Source: Microbacterium oleivorans
Lineage (GTDB): Bacteria; Actinomycetota; Actinomycetes; Actinomycetales; Microbacteriaceae
DNA: 64,000 nucleotides
Direction: 5' to 3'
Assembly (NCBI RefSeq): GCF_023715745.1
Contig: NZ_JAMBOV010000002.1
Location: 62,001-126,000 of the forward strand
The first letter of the stretch is position 1; each line of letters starts with the position of its first letter. Positions 34,608 to 44,036 of this stretch are shown here, one piece after another. The position numbers and the translations under genes are program-made. The notes under the pieces were generated by a model. The model saw only the letters and a program-made list of their open reading frames with translations. It was not told the DNA's origin and did no database searches.

Positions 34608-35333
34608 GTGACCACGCCTCCTCCCGCCCACACCGCGCGGGAGCAGCTCGTGCACCTCGTGCATTCGGTGGCGAGCGGAGCCGCGCAGCCGGGTTTCGAG
34701 GTCCTGCGCTCGATCCCCGAGGTGACGGGTGCCCGTGCGGCGGCCGTCTTGATCCTGTTCGGCGTCCTCGACGATGCGCCCGCCGATCGCGACGCCGCGG
34801 ACCGCGCCGTCTCGCGTGATCTCGACGTCCTCCTCCTGTCGCGGGCCGAGACGCTGCGCGCCCACCCGGGCCAGGTCGCCTTCCCCGGCGGACGTGTCGA
34901 TCCGGGGGATGCGGATGCCGTGGCGGCATCCCTGCGCGAGGCGTGGGAGGAGACGGGGCTGGATGTCGACGGCGTCGACGTGCTCGGGACGCTGGAGCCC
35001 ATCCCTCTCGAGTTCTCACGCCATCTCGTGACGCCGGTGATCGCCTGGTGGCGGCGTCCCTCACCCGTGCGGGTCGTCGACGAGGCGGAGTCGGCGGACG
35101 TGTTCCGGGCGCCCGTCGCCGACCTTCTCGATCCCCTCCATCGCGGAACCACCGTGGTGCGCAGCGAGCGGGGGGAGTTCCGCGGACCGGCGTTCCTCAT
35201 CCCGACGCCGCGAGGGGAACGCCTCGTGTGGGGCTTCACCGCGATGATCCTCGCGGGTCTGTTCACCCGACTCGGGTGGGACGAGCCGTGGGATGCGGGA
35301 CGCATCATCCCGCTCCCCGGTCAGAACGCGTAG
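34608..35333 (+). CDS. Nudix hydrolase, CoA pyrophosphatase-like
   Basis: A 241-residue protein. LRAHPGQVAFPGGRVDPGDADAVAASLREAWEETGL around residues 86-120 contains the UPF0035 signature before a Nudix box with REAWEETG, so it probably cleaves coenzyme A or its derivatives to phosphopantetheine and 3',5'-ADP. The first Glu position of the Nudix box is Asp. The C-terminal VWGFTAMILAGLF is also typical. Leaderless GTG start. It converges on, and overlaps by 13 bp, the DUF2510 gene. Confidence 0.85.
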   Translation: MTTPPPAHTAREQLVHLVHSVASGAAQPGFEVLRSIPEVTGARAAAVLILFGVLDDAPADRDAADRAVSRDLDVLLLSRAETLRAHPGQVAFPGGRVDPGDADAVAASLREAWEETGLDVDGVDVLGTLEPIPLEFSRHLVTPVIAWWRRPSPVRVVDEAESADVFRAPVADLLDPLHRGTTVVRSERGEFRGPAFLIPTPRGERLVWGFTAMILAGLFTRLGWDEPWDAGRIIPLPGQNA

Positions 35334-36361
35334 AAGTCCGCGTAATCCGACAGCAGCAGGTCGGTGGCGTCCTCGGGGACGAGGTAGGCCACGAGTCCCT
35401 CCACGGTCTCACCTTCGTCGACCGTGCCGGCGTCGCTCAGCAGCGTCGAATCGTCCGGTGCCACGACGAACGTGCTCGGGTAGATCTTGCCGTCCGGTGT
35501 GGCCAGCGACAGGTCGTACGAAGCGTAGGCGGCCTCCGTGCCCTCGGGGTCGAGACCCGTCACGGTCATCTCGACCAGGACGTACCGCATCCCCTGCATC
35601 GTGAGCCCGTTGTACTCGTTCCACGCCAGGACCTCGTCGGTCGCATCCTCGTCGATCAGGCGGACCTCGGCGCGGTAGTCGTCTCCCGACGAGGAACCGG
35701 CCACATACGGCAGAGGCAGCGGGTCCTCCAGCGATCCGGGCCCGGTGTCCGGGGCGAAGGAATCGAAGCCCTGGCCGGGGGAGGGCGACGCCCCGGGCGC
35801 CGGTGCGGCGCCGACATCCGTGTCGTCGTAGGACCGCGTCGGCGCCCAGATGATCGAGGAGATGGAGATCGTGACGATCAGAGCCCAAGCGAGCCCGAGC
35901 CCCGACAGGACCAGGCCCGTCACCGCGAGCCCCTTCCGCTGACGCCGCACGAGAGCGAGCACACCGAAGACCGCCCCCACGAGGGCGATGACGAGTCCGA
36001 GGAAGGGGATCCACGCCGAGAGGAAGGCGGCGATCCCCAGCACGAGCGCCGCGACCGCGATTCCCTGGGGCGGCCCCGGGGGCATCGCGCCCCCATAGGG
36101 CGGATAACCCGGCGGCGGTGCGCCGTACGGCGCCGGCGGCACACCGTGCGGCGGGACCGCGCCGTACGGCGGCGCGGCGCCGTACGGCGGCAGAGCACCG
36201 TGCGGCGGAACGCCCGCAGGCTGCGGCGGCGTGGGAGCCGCTCCGCCCGCGTCGGCCGGCAGGAACGGGGGAGCGGCGTGCCACGTCGAGCCGTCCCAGT
36301 AGCGGAGCTCATTGCCGGCGTGCGGAGCCGGATACCACCCGGCAGGCGTCGTGTCGGTCAC
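35321..36361 (-). CDS. DUF2510/DUF4190-type membrane protein
   Basis: A 346-residue protein. DUF2510 motif at the N-terminus (PAGWYPAPHAGNELRYWDGSTWH, about 5-27), then a Pro/Gly/Tyr repeat region (PPYGAAPPYGAVPPHG, about 40-95). Two membrane helices follow (GIAVAALVLGIAAFLSAW and LAVTGLVLSGLGLAWALIV) flanking a basic RRQRKG loop, and then a secreted beta-rich domain of about 190 residues resembling DUF4352 (VLVEMTVTGLDPEGTEA). GTG start 36361 with GAGGGGG upstream. Likely exposed at the cell surface; function unknown. Confidence 0.75.
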   Translation of the reverse strand: MTDTTPAGWYPAPHAGNELRYWDGSTWHAAPPFLPADAGGAAPTPPQPAGVPPHGALPPYGAAPPYGAVPPHGVPPAPYGAPPPGYPPYGGAMPPGPPQGIAVAALVLGIAAFLSAWIPFLGLVIALVGAVFGVLALVRRQRKGLAVTGLVLSGLGLAWALIVTISISSIIWAPTRSYDDTDVGAAPAPGASPSPGQGFDSFAPDTGPGSLEDPLPLPYVAGSSSGDDYRAEVRLIDEDATDEVLAWNEYNGLTMQGMRYVLVEMTVTGLDPEGTEAAYASYDLSLATPDGKIYPSTFVVAPDDSTLLSDAGTVDEGETVEGLVAYLVPEDATDLLLSDYADFYAF

Positions 36362-36426
36362 GTCCGAATCCCCCTCGTCGATGCGTCCGGGGCCGCGCGG
36401 GCCCCTTCCATGTCGAGCGTACAAGC

Positions 36427-36464
36427 GCAAGGGGCGGCACCCGGGGGACTGTCGCCCGTAGCGT
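36427..36464 (+). promoter_or_regulatory. Possible TCAA-like element and -10 of NAD(P)-binding gene
   Basis: GCAA at 36427-36430 lies 28 nt before TAGCGT at 36459-36464. The spacing matches the other elements but the flanking bases (GGGGCGG) do not, so it is a weak member. GAGG and GGAG follow in the leader. Confidence 0.3.
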
Positions 36465-36487
36465 CGAGGAGGTAGAGAGGAGCCCCC

Positions 36488-37132
36488 ATGGCACGCATCA
36501 CGATCATCGGCGGACACGGGAAGGTCGCGCTGCTTCTCGCGCCCCTCCTCGTCGAGGCCGGGCACGACGTCGTCTCCGTGATCCGCAACCCCGACCATGA
36601 GCAGGATGTCGCCCGCACGGGTGCCAGCGCCGTCGTCGCCGACGTCGCGGCATCCGACCTGGATGAGCTGACCGAGCTGCTCGCCGACAGCGACGCGGTC
36701 GTGTGGTCGGCCGGCGCGGGTGGGGGTTCCCCCGAGCGCACGTACGCCGTCGACCGGGATGCCGCGATCCGCTCGATCGACGCGGCCGTCGCGGCCGAGG
36801 CGCGGCGCTACATCATGGTGTCGTACTTCGGCGCAGGCCCCGATCACGGAGTGGACCCGTCGGACGGCTTCTTCGCGTACGCCGAGGCCAAGGCCGCGGC
36901 CGACGCTCACCTGCGCGACGCGGACCTCGACTGGACGATCCTCGCGCCGTCCGCGCTCACACTCGACGAGCCGACCGGCCGCATCGACGCGGCGGCGGAC
37001 ACGGGCACGTCGGTGACACGAGCGGACGTCGCCGCGGTCATCGCCGCGGCCCTGGCGGAGCCGGGAACCATCGGACGGACGATCTCGTTCAACAACGGCG
37101 ACGTGCCGATCGGCGACGCGCTGAAGGCGTGA
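36488..37132 (+). CDS. NAD(P)-binding atypical SDR family protein
   Basis: A 214-residue Rossmann protein: ITIIGGHGKVALLLAPLLVEAG at residues 4-25 with a GxxGxxA-type glycine loop, VIRNPDHE after strand 2, ADVAASDLDELTELLADSDAVVWSAG, and YIMVSYFGAG. This is the NmrA/BVR-B-like atypical SDR group, often redox sensors or quinone/flavin reductases. No catalytic YxxxK is obvious (YAEAKAAAD is a candidate). ATG 36488 with GGAG 6 nt upstream. Confidence 0.82.
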   Translation: MARITIIGGHGKVALLLAPLLVEAGHDVVSVIRNPDHEQDVARTGASAVVADVAASDLDELTELLADSDAVVWSAGAGGGSPERTYAVDRDAAIRSIDAAVAAEARRYIMVSYFGAGPDHGVDPSDGFFAYAEAKAAADAHLRDADLDWTILAPSALTLDEPTGRIDAAADTGTSVTRADVAAVIAAALAEPGTIGRTISFNNGDVPIGDALKA

Positions 37133-37135
37133 GGG

Positions 37136-37927
37136 TCAGCGACCGGCGGGAGCCGACTCGTCCTCCGTCACCGCGCCGGCGTCGGTGATCGCGCTGCGTT
37201 CGAGGAGAGCCTGCTGAAGCCTCTCGGCGAGGTAGGCGTGCCCCTGATCGGACGGATGACGCTTGCCGGCGTCGACATCGATCACGTCGAGGTAGTTGGC
37301 CGGCGTGACCCACTGCTCCTGCAGAGGAGAGATGTACCACCAGTGCCGGTCGGCTGCCGCCTTCTGCAGATCGCGATCGATCCGTGCGGTGCCCTCTTCG
37401 ACCGGGAACTGGTGCGGGGTCGGACCGAAGATGACGATCTGGGCGTGCGGGTACAGCCCGGCGAAGACGTCCCAGGTCGCCTCGACCTCCTCGCGGTAGC
37501 CGCGTTCGCCCTGGAGTCGGTCGTTGATGGAGCCCTGGATGATGATGAGGTCGTAATCGGCGCGGGGGTCGAGCCACGTCGCGCGAGTGCGGAAGTCGGG
37601 ACCGTCGAAGCCGGGTTTCATATAGCCCGAGCCGCGCACGCCGTCCACGGTGACGTTCCAGCCCGTCAGACGACCGAGCTGGTAGGCGTAGCCGTCGGTG
37701 GGCACCGTCGCTGCCGAGCCGTACGTCCATGAGTCGCCGAACACGAGCACGTTCGCGTCGGCGGACACCGAGAGCGGTTCGATGGCGGCGACGCCGGAGG
37801 TCGAGGTCGCGGCATCCACCGTGGGCGCAGTGCGCCACGGCTGCCAGGCGGCGAGCGCGACGATGGCCGCCACTCCCGCGGCGAGAACCCCGAGCCCCCA
37901 GGTCCTCCCACGTCGTTCAGAGGTCAT
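37136..37927 (-). CDS. SGNH/GDSL hydrolase, membrane anchored
   Basis: A 263-residue protein with a signal anchor (GLGVLAAGVAAIVALAAW, about 11-28) and an extracytoplasmic SGNH domain: LVFGDSWTYG (catalytic Ser about 67), GVRGSGY, GSIND (Asn) and HPSDQGH (Asp and His) near residue 225. Such enzymes cut acyl or acetyl esters on cell-wall glycans or lipids. Start ATG 37927 is leaderless: TACCCT (37934-37939, minus) ends 6 nt away. Divergent from the transglutaminase gene. Confidence 0.87.
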   Translation of the reverse strand: MTSERRGRTWGLGVLAAGVAAIVALAAWQPWRTAPTVDAATSTSGVAAIEPLSVSADANVLVFGDSWTYGSAATVPTDGYAYQLGRLTGWNVTVDGVRGSGYMKPGFDGPDFRTRATWLDPRADYDLIIIQGSINDRLQGERGYREEVEATWDVFAGLYPHAQIVIFGPTPHQFPVEEGTARIDRDLQKAAADRHWWYISPLQEQWVTPANYLDVIDVDAGKRHPSDQGHAYLAERLQQALLERSAITDAGAVTEDESAPAGR

Positions 37928-37993
37928 GCGAAGAGGGTAAGCGATGATCCCGGGACTCGCCGACTCCGATCTTCCGCGTGCGAGGATTGCCCG

Positions 37994-38818
37994 GTGCAGC
38001 GTGTCGTCCGGGCGGAACTCGACCTCGAACTCGAGGGGGAGCTCGAGCTCATCCTCTCCGTCGCCGTGGCCGCCGGCACCCCCCTCGCGCACGAGCGGCT
38101 GCAGCTCCTGCGGGAGGGCGAGGAACTGCACCCCACGACCGTGACGGATGCCGCCGGCACGCGCCTGCACCGCCTCCGGGTCGCGGCAGGGCCGGTGCAG
38201 GTGCGCTACGACGCCCGCGTGGACGGTCCGCTGAACCCGGCACCGGCCTCCGATCTCGACACCGCCGTCTACCTCCGGCCCAGTCGCTACGCCCCCTCGG
38301 ACTCCGTCTTCGCGCAGGCCCGCCGACAGTTCGGCGGACTTCGGGGGACCGATCTCCTCGCGGCCGTCGAGGCGTTCGTCGCCGAGACCGTCACCTACTC
38401 ACCGGGGCTCTCGCTGGGGACCGACTCCGCCGTCACGACCCTCGCGACCGGTCAGGGCGTGTGCCGCGACTACGCGCACCTGGTCATCGCGCTCCTGCGG
38501 GCGATGGACGTCCCCGCACGGTACGTCGCCTGCTACGCGCCCGGGCTCGTCCCGATGGACTTCCACGCCGTGGCTGAGGCCTGGATAGACGGGCGCTGGC
38601 TCGTCGTCGATGCGACGCGGCTCTCCAACCGTCGCGGACTGGTGCGCATCGCCACAGGGAGGGATGCCGCGGACTGCGCCTTCCTCAGCTACTACGGCGC
38701 CAACCTCGCCCTGCGCCGGCTCGTCGTGGACGCGCACATCGACGGCGACGGGGAGGTCGTCGCCGCGGCATCCGATCCGCTCCGTGACGATCGGACGGCC
38801 CTCGTCTCCCTCGGGTGA
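37994..38818 (+). CDS. Transglutaminase-like cysteine protease domain protein
   Basis: A 274-residue cytoplasmic protein. An N-terminal beta domain (about 1-95) precedes a transglutaminase-like core with Cys157 in GQGVCRDYAHL, His in MDFHAVAEAW and Asp in VVDATR, the papain-like triad of bacterial transglutaminase-fold peptidases. YSPGLSLGTDSAVTTLATG lies before the Cys. GTG start, with GAGGAT (37982-37987) 6 nt upstream. Substrate unknown; related genes often sit with alpha-E/ATP-grasp peptide clusters, which are not here. Confidence 0.85.
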   Translation: MQRVVRAELDLELEGELELILSVAVAAGTPLAHERLQLLREGEELHPTTVTDAAGTRLHRLRVAAGPVQVRYDARVDGPLNPAPASDLDTAVYLRPSRYAPSDSVFAQARRQFGGLRGTDLLAAVEAFVAETVTYSPGLSLGTDSAVTTLATGQGVCRDYAHLVIALLRAMDVPARYVACYAPGLVPMDFHAVAEAWIDGRWLVVDATRLSNRRGLVRIATGRDAADCAFLSYYGANLALRRLVVDAHIDGDGEVVAAASDPLRDDRTALVSLG

Positions 38819-38852
38819 TTAGGGTGATCCATAGATCATGGGGGAGGAACGC

Positions 38853-40025
38853 GTGAAGACGGCGGATGACGTCATTCGGCGAGCGATCATCGAGGGGTAC
38901 GGCGTCCTCGGCGAAGCTCCGGAAGCCGACCTGCAGGGACTGGTCCAGTTGGCCGCGACCGTGTGCGACGTCCCCACCGCCGTCATCAATCTGATCGACG
39001 ATCGCTTCCAGCATCAGATCGCCGCGGTCGGCATCGAGCCGGCGGTCTGCAGCCGTGAGGACTCGATGTGCGCGGTCGTGTTCCGCAAGCCGGGGCACAC
39101 CGTCGTCACCGACGCGAGCCTCGACGAGCGTTTCGCCGGCAACCCCTTCGTCACCGGTGAGATCGCGAACGTCAAGTTCTACGCCTCGAGCCCGCTGATC
39201 ACGCCGACGGGAGTGCCGATCGGGACCATCTGCATCTTCGACGAGGTGCCACGCGAGCTCCCCGATGACGAGAGCGACGCCCTCGCCCTCATCGCGCGAC
39301 AGATCGTGGACGTGCTGGAGCTGCGACGCATCACACGGGAGCTCGGCGAGTCCAACGAGCAGCTCGAGAACTTCGCCGCCCAGGTCGCCCACGACCTGCG
39401 GAACCCGCTCACGGCACTGACCGGCTACATCGAGCTGGCCGCGGACGTCCCCGAGGTCGCGGGCGTGCCGGCGGCGTCGCGGGCCCTGGCGCGGGCGGAG
39501 TCCGTCGCGGATCGCATGTCGGGGATGATCGCGCGACTGCTCGACTATGCGCGCGTCGGCGGCGCGCCCATCCGGCGATCCTCGGTCGACGTCGCCCCCC
39601 TCGTCGCTTCGACCATGGAGGACCTGCGCAGCGCCGGCGAGGACAACGGGGCCGAGGTGACGGTCGAGGCATCCGTCCCCGTCAACGCCGACCCGACCCT
39701 GATCGGAGTGCTGCTGCAGAACCTCGTCGGGAACGCCGTCAAGTTCGCCGGGATCGGCGGTCGCCTGCCGAAGGTCATCGTCTCGGTCGCGGCCGTCACC
39801 GCCGGCGTGCGGATCGTGGTCGACGACAACGGTCCCGGCGTCCCGCCCGCGGAGCGCGAACTCGTGCTCGAGCCTCTGGAGCGCGGGTCCAACGCCGACG
39901 CCCCCGGCTTCGGCATCGGCCTGGCCACGTGCCGCCGCATCGTCGAGTCGCACGGCGGCCGCCTCGGCATCGACGATTCGCCCCTGGGTGGTGCCCGCGT
40001 CTGGGTGGTCCTGCCGTCGGCGTGA
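38853..40025 (+). CDS. GAF-domain sensor histidine kinase (orphan)
   Basis: A 390-residue soluble kinase. GAF domain about 15-150 (VCDVPTAVINLIDDRFQHQIAAVG, then SMCAVVFRKPGHTVVTDA), H-box VAHDLRNPL with His about 180, N-box LLQNLVGNAVKFAG, and G-boxes DDNGPGVPP and GFGIGLATCRRI. GTG 38853 is chosen: GGAGG at 38843-38847 gives a 5-nt gap and TAGGGT (38820-38825) a leader of about 20 nt; ATG 38838 would lie on the Shine-Dalgarno side. No membrane segment and no response regulator alongside. Resembles cytoplasmic redox or light-sensing GAF kinases. Confidence 0.85.
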   Translation: MKTADDVIRRAIIEGYGVLGEAPEADLQGLVQLAATVCDVPTAVINLIDDRFQHQIAAVGIEPAVCSREDSMCAVVFRKPGHTVVTDASLDERFAGNPFVTGEIANVKFYASSPLITPTGVPIGTICIFDEVPRELPDDESDALALIARQIVDVLELRRITRELGESNEQLENFAAQVAHDLRNPLTALTGYIELAADVPEVAGVPAASRALARAESVADRMSGMIARLLDYARVGGAPIRRSSVDVAPLVASTMEDLRSAGEDNGAEVTVEASVPVNADPTLIGVLLQNLVGNAVKFAGIGGRLPKVIVSVAAVTAGVRIVVDDNGPGVPPAERELVLEPLERGSNADAPGFGIGLATCRRIVESHGGRLGIDDSPLGGARVWVVLPSA

Positions 40026-40055
40026 GGACCGCCCGAAACGTAGACTTGACGGGTT

Positions 40056-41723
40056 ATGACTCCCGAAGCGCTCTCCGCCGCCCTGCTCGCCGTCGTCACC
40101 CCGCTCGTGGAGGCGCGACGACCCGGCTCCGGTGAGGCGCTCACGCTCGCCGACTTCCCGGTCGAACGCCCGAAGAACCGCGACCACGGGGACTGGGCCT
40201 CGAACGCCGCCCTCAAGCTCTCGAAGCAGGTCGGCGCGAATCCGCGCGAGTTCGCGGCCGAGGTCGCCGAGGCGCTCGCCGCGATCGACGGCATCGCGTC
40301 GGTGGAGGTCGCGGGTCCCGGGTTCATCAACATCCGACTGGATGCCGCCGCTGCCGGCGCGCTCGCGAAGGCCATCGTCGAGGCCGGCGCGGCCTTCGGA
40401 CAGGGGCGCTCGCAGGAGGGCAACACGATCAACCTCGAGTTCGTGAGCGCGAACCCGACCGGCCCCATGCACATCGGTCACACCCGCTGGGCGGCGCTCG
40501 GCGACGCGATCGCGCGCCTGCTGCTCGCCAGCGGTGCGACCCTCGTGCGTGAGTTCTACATCAACGACGCGGGCGCTCAGATGGACCGGTTCGGCCGCTC
40601 CGTGCTGGCGCGCATGAAGGGTGATCCGGCGCCGGGGGACGGCTACGCCGGCGCGTACATCGACGACCTCGCGAAGCGTGTCGCCGAGGGGGAGCCGGCG
40701 ATCGGCGACCTGCCCGAGGACGAGCAGATCGCCGTCGCGCGCGATCGCGCGTATGCGCTGCAGTTGGCGGAGCTCCAGGCGTCCCTCGAGAAGTTCAACG
40801 TCCACTTCGACGTCTTCTTCAGCGAGCGCACGCTGCACGCCGCCGGCGAGGACGGCGGACCGAGCCTCGTCGACCAGGCCGTCGACCGCCTGCGTGCCCA
40901 GGGCCATGTGTTCGACGCCGACGGTGCGGTGTGGGTGCGCACGACCGACTTCGGCGACGACAAGGACCGCGTCATCCGTCGCTCGAACGGCGAGTACACC
41001 TACTTCGCCGCCGACGCCGCGTACTACCTGAACAAGGGCGACCGCGGCTTCGCGCACAAGATCTACCTGCTGGGCGCCGACCACCACGGCTACGTGCACC
41101 GGCTGAAGGCGCTCGCCGGGGCGGCGGGCGACGACCCCGAGAAGGACATCGAGGTGCTGATCGGCCAGCTCGTGTCGGTCAACGGCGCCCGCCTGTCCAA
41201 GCGCGCCGGCAACATCATCGAGCTCGACGACCTGCGCGAGTGGCTGGGCACCGACGCGCTGCGCTACTCGCTTGCGCGCTACCCGGCCGACTCGCCGCTG
41301 ACACTCGACCCCGAGATCCTGCAGAAGCGCACGAACGACAACCCCGTGTTCTACGTGCAGTACGCCCACGCACGGACGCACAACGTCGCGCGCAACGCCG
41401 CCGACTCCGGCGTCTCCCGCGACGCGTTCGCCCCCGAGCTGCTGACCCACGAGACCGAGTCGGCCCTGCTGGGCGCCCTGCAGGAGTTCCCCCGCCTCGT
41501 GGCGTTCGCCGCCGAGTTGCGCGAGCCCCATCGCGTCGCCCGCTACCTGGAGGAGCTCGCGAGCCTCTACCACCGCTGGTACGACTCCTGCCGAGTGACG
41601 CCGCTCGGCGATGAGGAGGTCACCGACCTGCACCGCACCCGTCTGTGGCTGAACGACGCCACCGGTCAGGTGCTCCGCAACGGTCTCGACCTCCTCGGCG
41701 TGAGCGCGCCCGAGCGGATGTGA
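40056..41723 (+). CDS. argS: Arginyl-tRNA synthetase
   Basis: Charges tRNA-Arg. The 555-residue class I enzyme has the N-terminal Add-1 domain, MHIGHTRW (HIGH motif, about 137-144), [21 protein letters not shown], a relaxed KMSKS site RLSKRAGN near 380, and the C-terminal anticodon domain rich in Arg and Tyr. TAGACT at 40041-40046 lies 9 nt before the ATG. It leads the conserved argS-lysA-hom-thr region; a single tRNA-Arg gene lies 5.5 kb away. Confidence 0.97.
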   Translation: MTPEALSAALLAVVTPLVEARRPGSGEALTLADFPVERPKNRDHGDWASNAALKLSKQVGANPREFAAEVAEALAAIDGIASVEVAGPGFINIRLDAAAAGALAKAIVEAGAAFGQGRSQEGNTINLEFVSANPTGPMHIGHTRWAALGDAIARLLLASGATLVREFYINDAGAQMDRFGRSVLARMKGDPAPGDGYAGAYIDDLAKRVAEGEPAIGDLPEDEQIAVARDRAYALQLAELQASLEKFNVHFDVFFSERTLHAAGEDGGPSLVDQAVDRLRAQGHVFDADGAVWVRTTDFGDDKDRVIRRSNGEYTYFAADAAYYLNKGDRGFAHKIYLLGADHHGYVHRLKALAGAAGDDPEKDIEVLIGQLVSVNGARLSKRAGNIIELDDLREWLGTDALRYSLARYPADSPLTLDPEILQKRTNDNPVFYVQYAHARTHNVARNAADSGVSRDAFAPELLTHETESALLGALQEFPRLVAFAAELREPHRVARYLEELASLYHRWYDSCRVTPLGDEEVTDLHRTRLWLNDATGQVLRNGLDLLGVSAPERM

Positions 41724-41724
41724 C

Positions 41725-42501
41725 ATGACCACCGTCACGGCGCCCCGCCGACGCCGGCGCGGCTGGATCGTCGCGATCGTCATCGTCGCGGTGCTCGCGG
41801 TGCTGGTGGTCGCCGCCGAGTTCGCGGCGAGGGCGCTGGTGCCGCAGGTCATCCGGTCGCAGCTCGTCTCCACGCTCGGCCTGCCCGAGGATCAGCCGAT
41901 CGACGTCGACATCCCCGGGCTGCTCCTGCCTCAGCTGGTGGTCGGCAACATCCCCGTGATGAGCCTGTCCGCGGACGACGTGGAGGTCGACGGCATCTCC
42001 GGCGACGTCGAGGTGACCATCGCGGATGCCCCGGTCCGCCAGGGCGGCGACTGGAGCAGCGCGCGAGCCGTGGTCGTGATGGACGAGGAGCAGATCCGCA
42101 CCATCCTCTCCCGGGTGGACGGGTTCCCGGTCGATTCCTTCCGCCTCGATCCGCCGGCGGTCGCCCTGGACACCGAGCTGAACGTGTTCGGCGCCGCCGT
42201 TCCGCTCGGTGTGCGTCTGTCGGCCGCGGCGGAGGACGGCGAGCTCGTCCTGTCGCCGACCACGTTCCGCCTCGGCGAGGTGGACGTGTCGGCCGAGGCG
42301 CTGCGGCAGCAGCTGGGCCCGCTCGTCGGGTCCTTCGTGCAGAACTGGCCGGTGTGCCTCGCGGAGTACCTGCCGCGCGCGCTTACGCTCGCCGAGGTCA
42401 CCGTGGCGGAACGCGGCGTCGTCGCCTCCTTCGATATCGACAGTGCGATCCTCCGCGACAGGACCGCCCAGCAGCCCGGTTCCTGCGCCGACGCCTCGTA
42501 G
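41725..42501 (+). CDS. LmeA-like (DUF2993) lipid-binding protein
   Basis: A 258-residue protein with a basic start (APRRRRRGW) and one N-terminal membrane anchor (IVAIVIVAVLAVLVVAAEFAARAL), then an exported DUF2993 domain with repeated beta motifs (IDVDIPGLLLPQLVVGNIPVMSLSA). LmeA of mycobacteria is an envelope phospholipid-binding protein needed for lipoglycan maturation. It begins 1 nt after the argS stop, so is co-transcribed. The exact role here is inferred. Confidence 0.78.
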   Translation: MTTVTAPRRRRRGWIVAIVIVAVLAVLVVAAEFAARALVPQVIRSQLVSTLGLPEDQPIDVDIPGLLLPQLVVGNIPVMSLSADDVEVDGISGDVEVTIADAPVRQGGDWSSARAVVVMDEEQIRTILSRVDGFPVDSFRLDPPAVALDTELNVFGAAVPLGVRLSAAAEDGELVLSPTTFRLGEVDVSAEALRQQLGPLVGSFVQNWPVCLAEYLPRALTLAEVTVAERGVVASFDIDSAILRDRTAQQPGSCADAS

Positions 42502-42527
42502 CGTCACGGGGCCGGGGGCGGTTGCCG

Positions 42528-42551
42528 CGGTGCCCTAGACTGTGGGCACCG
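42528..42551 (+). promoter_or_regulatory. Inverted repeat around the lysA -10
   Basis: CGGTGCCC (42528-42535) and GGGCACCG (42544-42551) flank TAGACT (42536-42541). GGTGCCC recurs at 42598-42604, 4 nt before the GTG. The palindrome could be a repressor site over the -10; alternatively a 5' GGGCACC could pair with the third copy and block the start. There is no Shine-Dalgarno in front of lysA. Confidence 0.45.
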
Positions 42552-42608
42552 TCGGGGCGTGGCCACACCGCCCGGCGATCCCGTTCCCACCCCGATTGGT
42601 GCCCCTGC

Positions 42609-44036
42609 GTGTCCACCGCCTCCGACCGTCCCGCCGTGCCCGAGTGGCTCACGAAGCCGGACGACGCGAATGCGCTCGTCGAGGCCGTCTGGCCCGCCGG
42701 CGCCGCCCGTGACGACACCGGTGCGCTCGTGTTCGGCGGCGTCCCGGCTCCCGTGCTCGCGGAGCGATTCGGTACGCCGCTCTACGTCGTCGACGAGGAC
42801 CTGATCCGGGCCCGCGCCCGCGAGGTGCTGACCGCCTTCCGGGATGCCGCGGCCCGCCACGGCGGCTCGGCTCGGGTCTACTACGCCGGCAAGGCGCTGC
42901 TGACCACCGACGTCGTCCGCTGGGTGACCGCCGAAGGTCTCGGCGTCGACGTCGCCAGCGGCGGCGAGCTCGCGGTCGCCCTGGCCGCGGGAGCGGATGC
43001 CGCACGCCTCGGGCTGCACGGCAACAACAAGCTCCCCGCCGAGATCACCCGGGCCGTCCGCGTCGGGGTCGGCTCGATCGTGATCGACTCGCTGATCGAG
43101 ATCGAACGCGTCGCCGCCGAGGCCGCCGCGCAGGGCGTCGTCCAGACCGTCCTCCTCCGGGTCAACAGCGGCGTGCACGCCGAGACGCACGACTTCCTGG
43201 CGACGGCGCACGAGGATCAGAAGTTCGGCTTCGCCCTGACGGATGCCGAGGCGGCGGTCGTCCGCATCCGCGAGCTGCCCTCTCTCCGGTTCGCCGGACT
43301 CCACTGCCACATCGGGTCGCAGATCTTCGGGACGGCCGGGTTCGCGGAGTCCGCCGCCCGCGTCGTCGAGCTCCATGCGCGCCTGCGGGAGGGCGGTGAC
43401 GTGCCCCTGCTCAACCTGGGCGGCGGTTTCGGCATCGCCTACACGTCGAAGGACGACCCGACCCCCATCGCGGAACTCGCCGACGGCATCGTCGCAGCGG
43501 TCGCCCGCGAGTGCGAGAGCCGCGGCATCCCGCTGCCCGAACTCGCCTTCGAACCCGGCCGCAGCATCGTCGGCCGCGCGGGTGTGACCCTGTACTCGGT
43601 CGGGACCGTGAAGCCCGTGCGCGTCTCAGACGAGCTCGAGCGGCTCTACGTCAGCGTCGACGGCGGAATGAGCGACAACGCGCGTCCGGCCCTGTACGGC
43701 GCCGACTACAGCGCGCGCATCGCCGGCCGACGCAGCGACGCCGAGGCGGCGCTGGCCCGCGTGGTCGGTCGGCACTGCGAGTCGGGCGACATCGTCGTGG
43801 ATGCGGAGTACCTGCCGGGCGACGTGACGCCGGGGGACCTGCTCGCCGTCGCCGCCACGGGCGCCTACTGCTTCTCGCTCGCGAGCAACTACAACTATCT
43901 GACCCGTCCTCCCGTCGTCGCGGTGAGCGGCGGCGCCGCCCGGCTGATCGTCCGCGGCGAGGACGAGAACGACCTGCTGGCGCGCGACCTCGGCGTCGCA
44001 CCGGCCGCATCCCGCACCACCGAGGAGTCCGCATGA
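42609..44036 (+). CDS. lysA: Diaminopimelate decarboxylase
   Basis: Last step of lysine synthesis: decarboxylation of meso-diaminopimelate. The 475-residue PLP enzyme has the cofactor lysine at about 95 (VYYAGKALLT), LHCHIGSQI, LNLGGGFGIAY and EPGRSIVG for phosphate binding, and SVDGGMSDNARPALYG with the CESGDI substrate loop from the other subunit. GTG 42609 is chosen by alignment; the frame runs on upstream. The stop overlaps hom by 4 bp. Confidence 0.95.
   Translation: MSTASDRPAVPEWLTKPDDANALVEAVWPAGAARDDTGALVFGGVPAPVLAERFGTPLYVVDEDLIRARAREVLTAFRDAAARHGGSARVYYAGKALLTTDVVRWVTAEGLGVDVASGGELAVALAAGADAARLGLHGNNKLPAEITRAVRVGVGSIVIDSLIEIERVAAEAAAQGVVQTVLLRVNSGVHAETHDFLATAHEDQKFGFALTDAEAAVVRIRELPSLRFAGLHCHIGSQIFGTAGFAESAARVVELHARLREGGDVPLLNLGGGFGIAYTSKDDPTPIAELADGIVAAVARECESRGIPLPELAFEPGRSIVGRAGVTLYSVGTVKPVRVSDELERLYVSVDGGMSDNARPALYGADYSARIAGRRSDAEAALARVVGRHCESGDIVVDAEYLPGDVTPGDLLAVAATGAYCFSLASNYNYLTRPPVVAVSGGAARLIVRGEDENDLLARDLGVAPAASRTTEESA

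Noticed and set aside
42502..42608. Lysine riboswitch before lysA
   Set aside because: The leader is only about 60 nt, far too short for the roughly 170-nt lysine aptamer.
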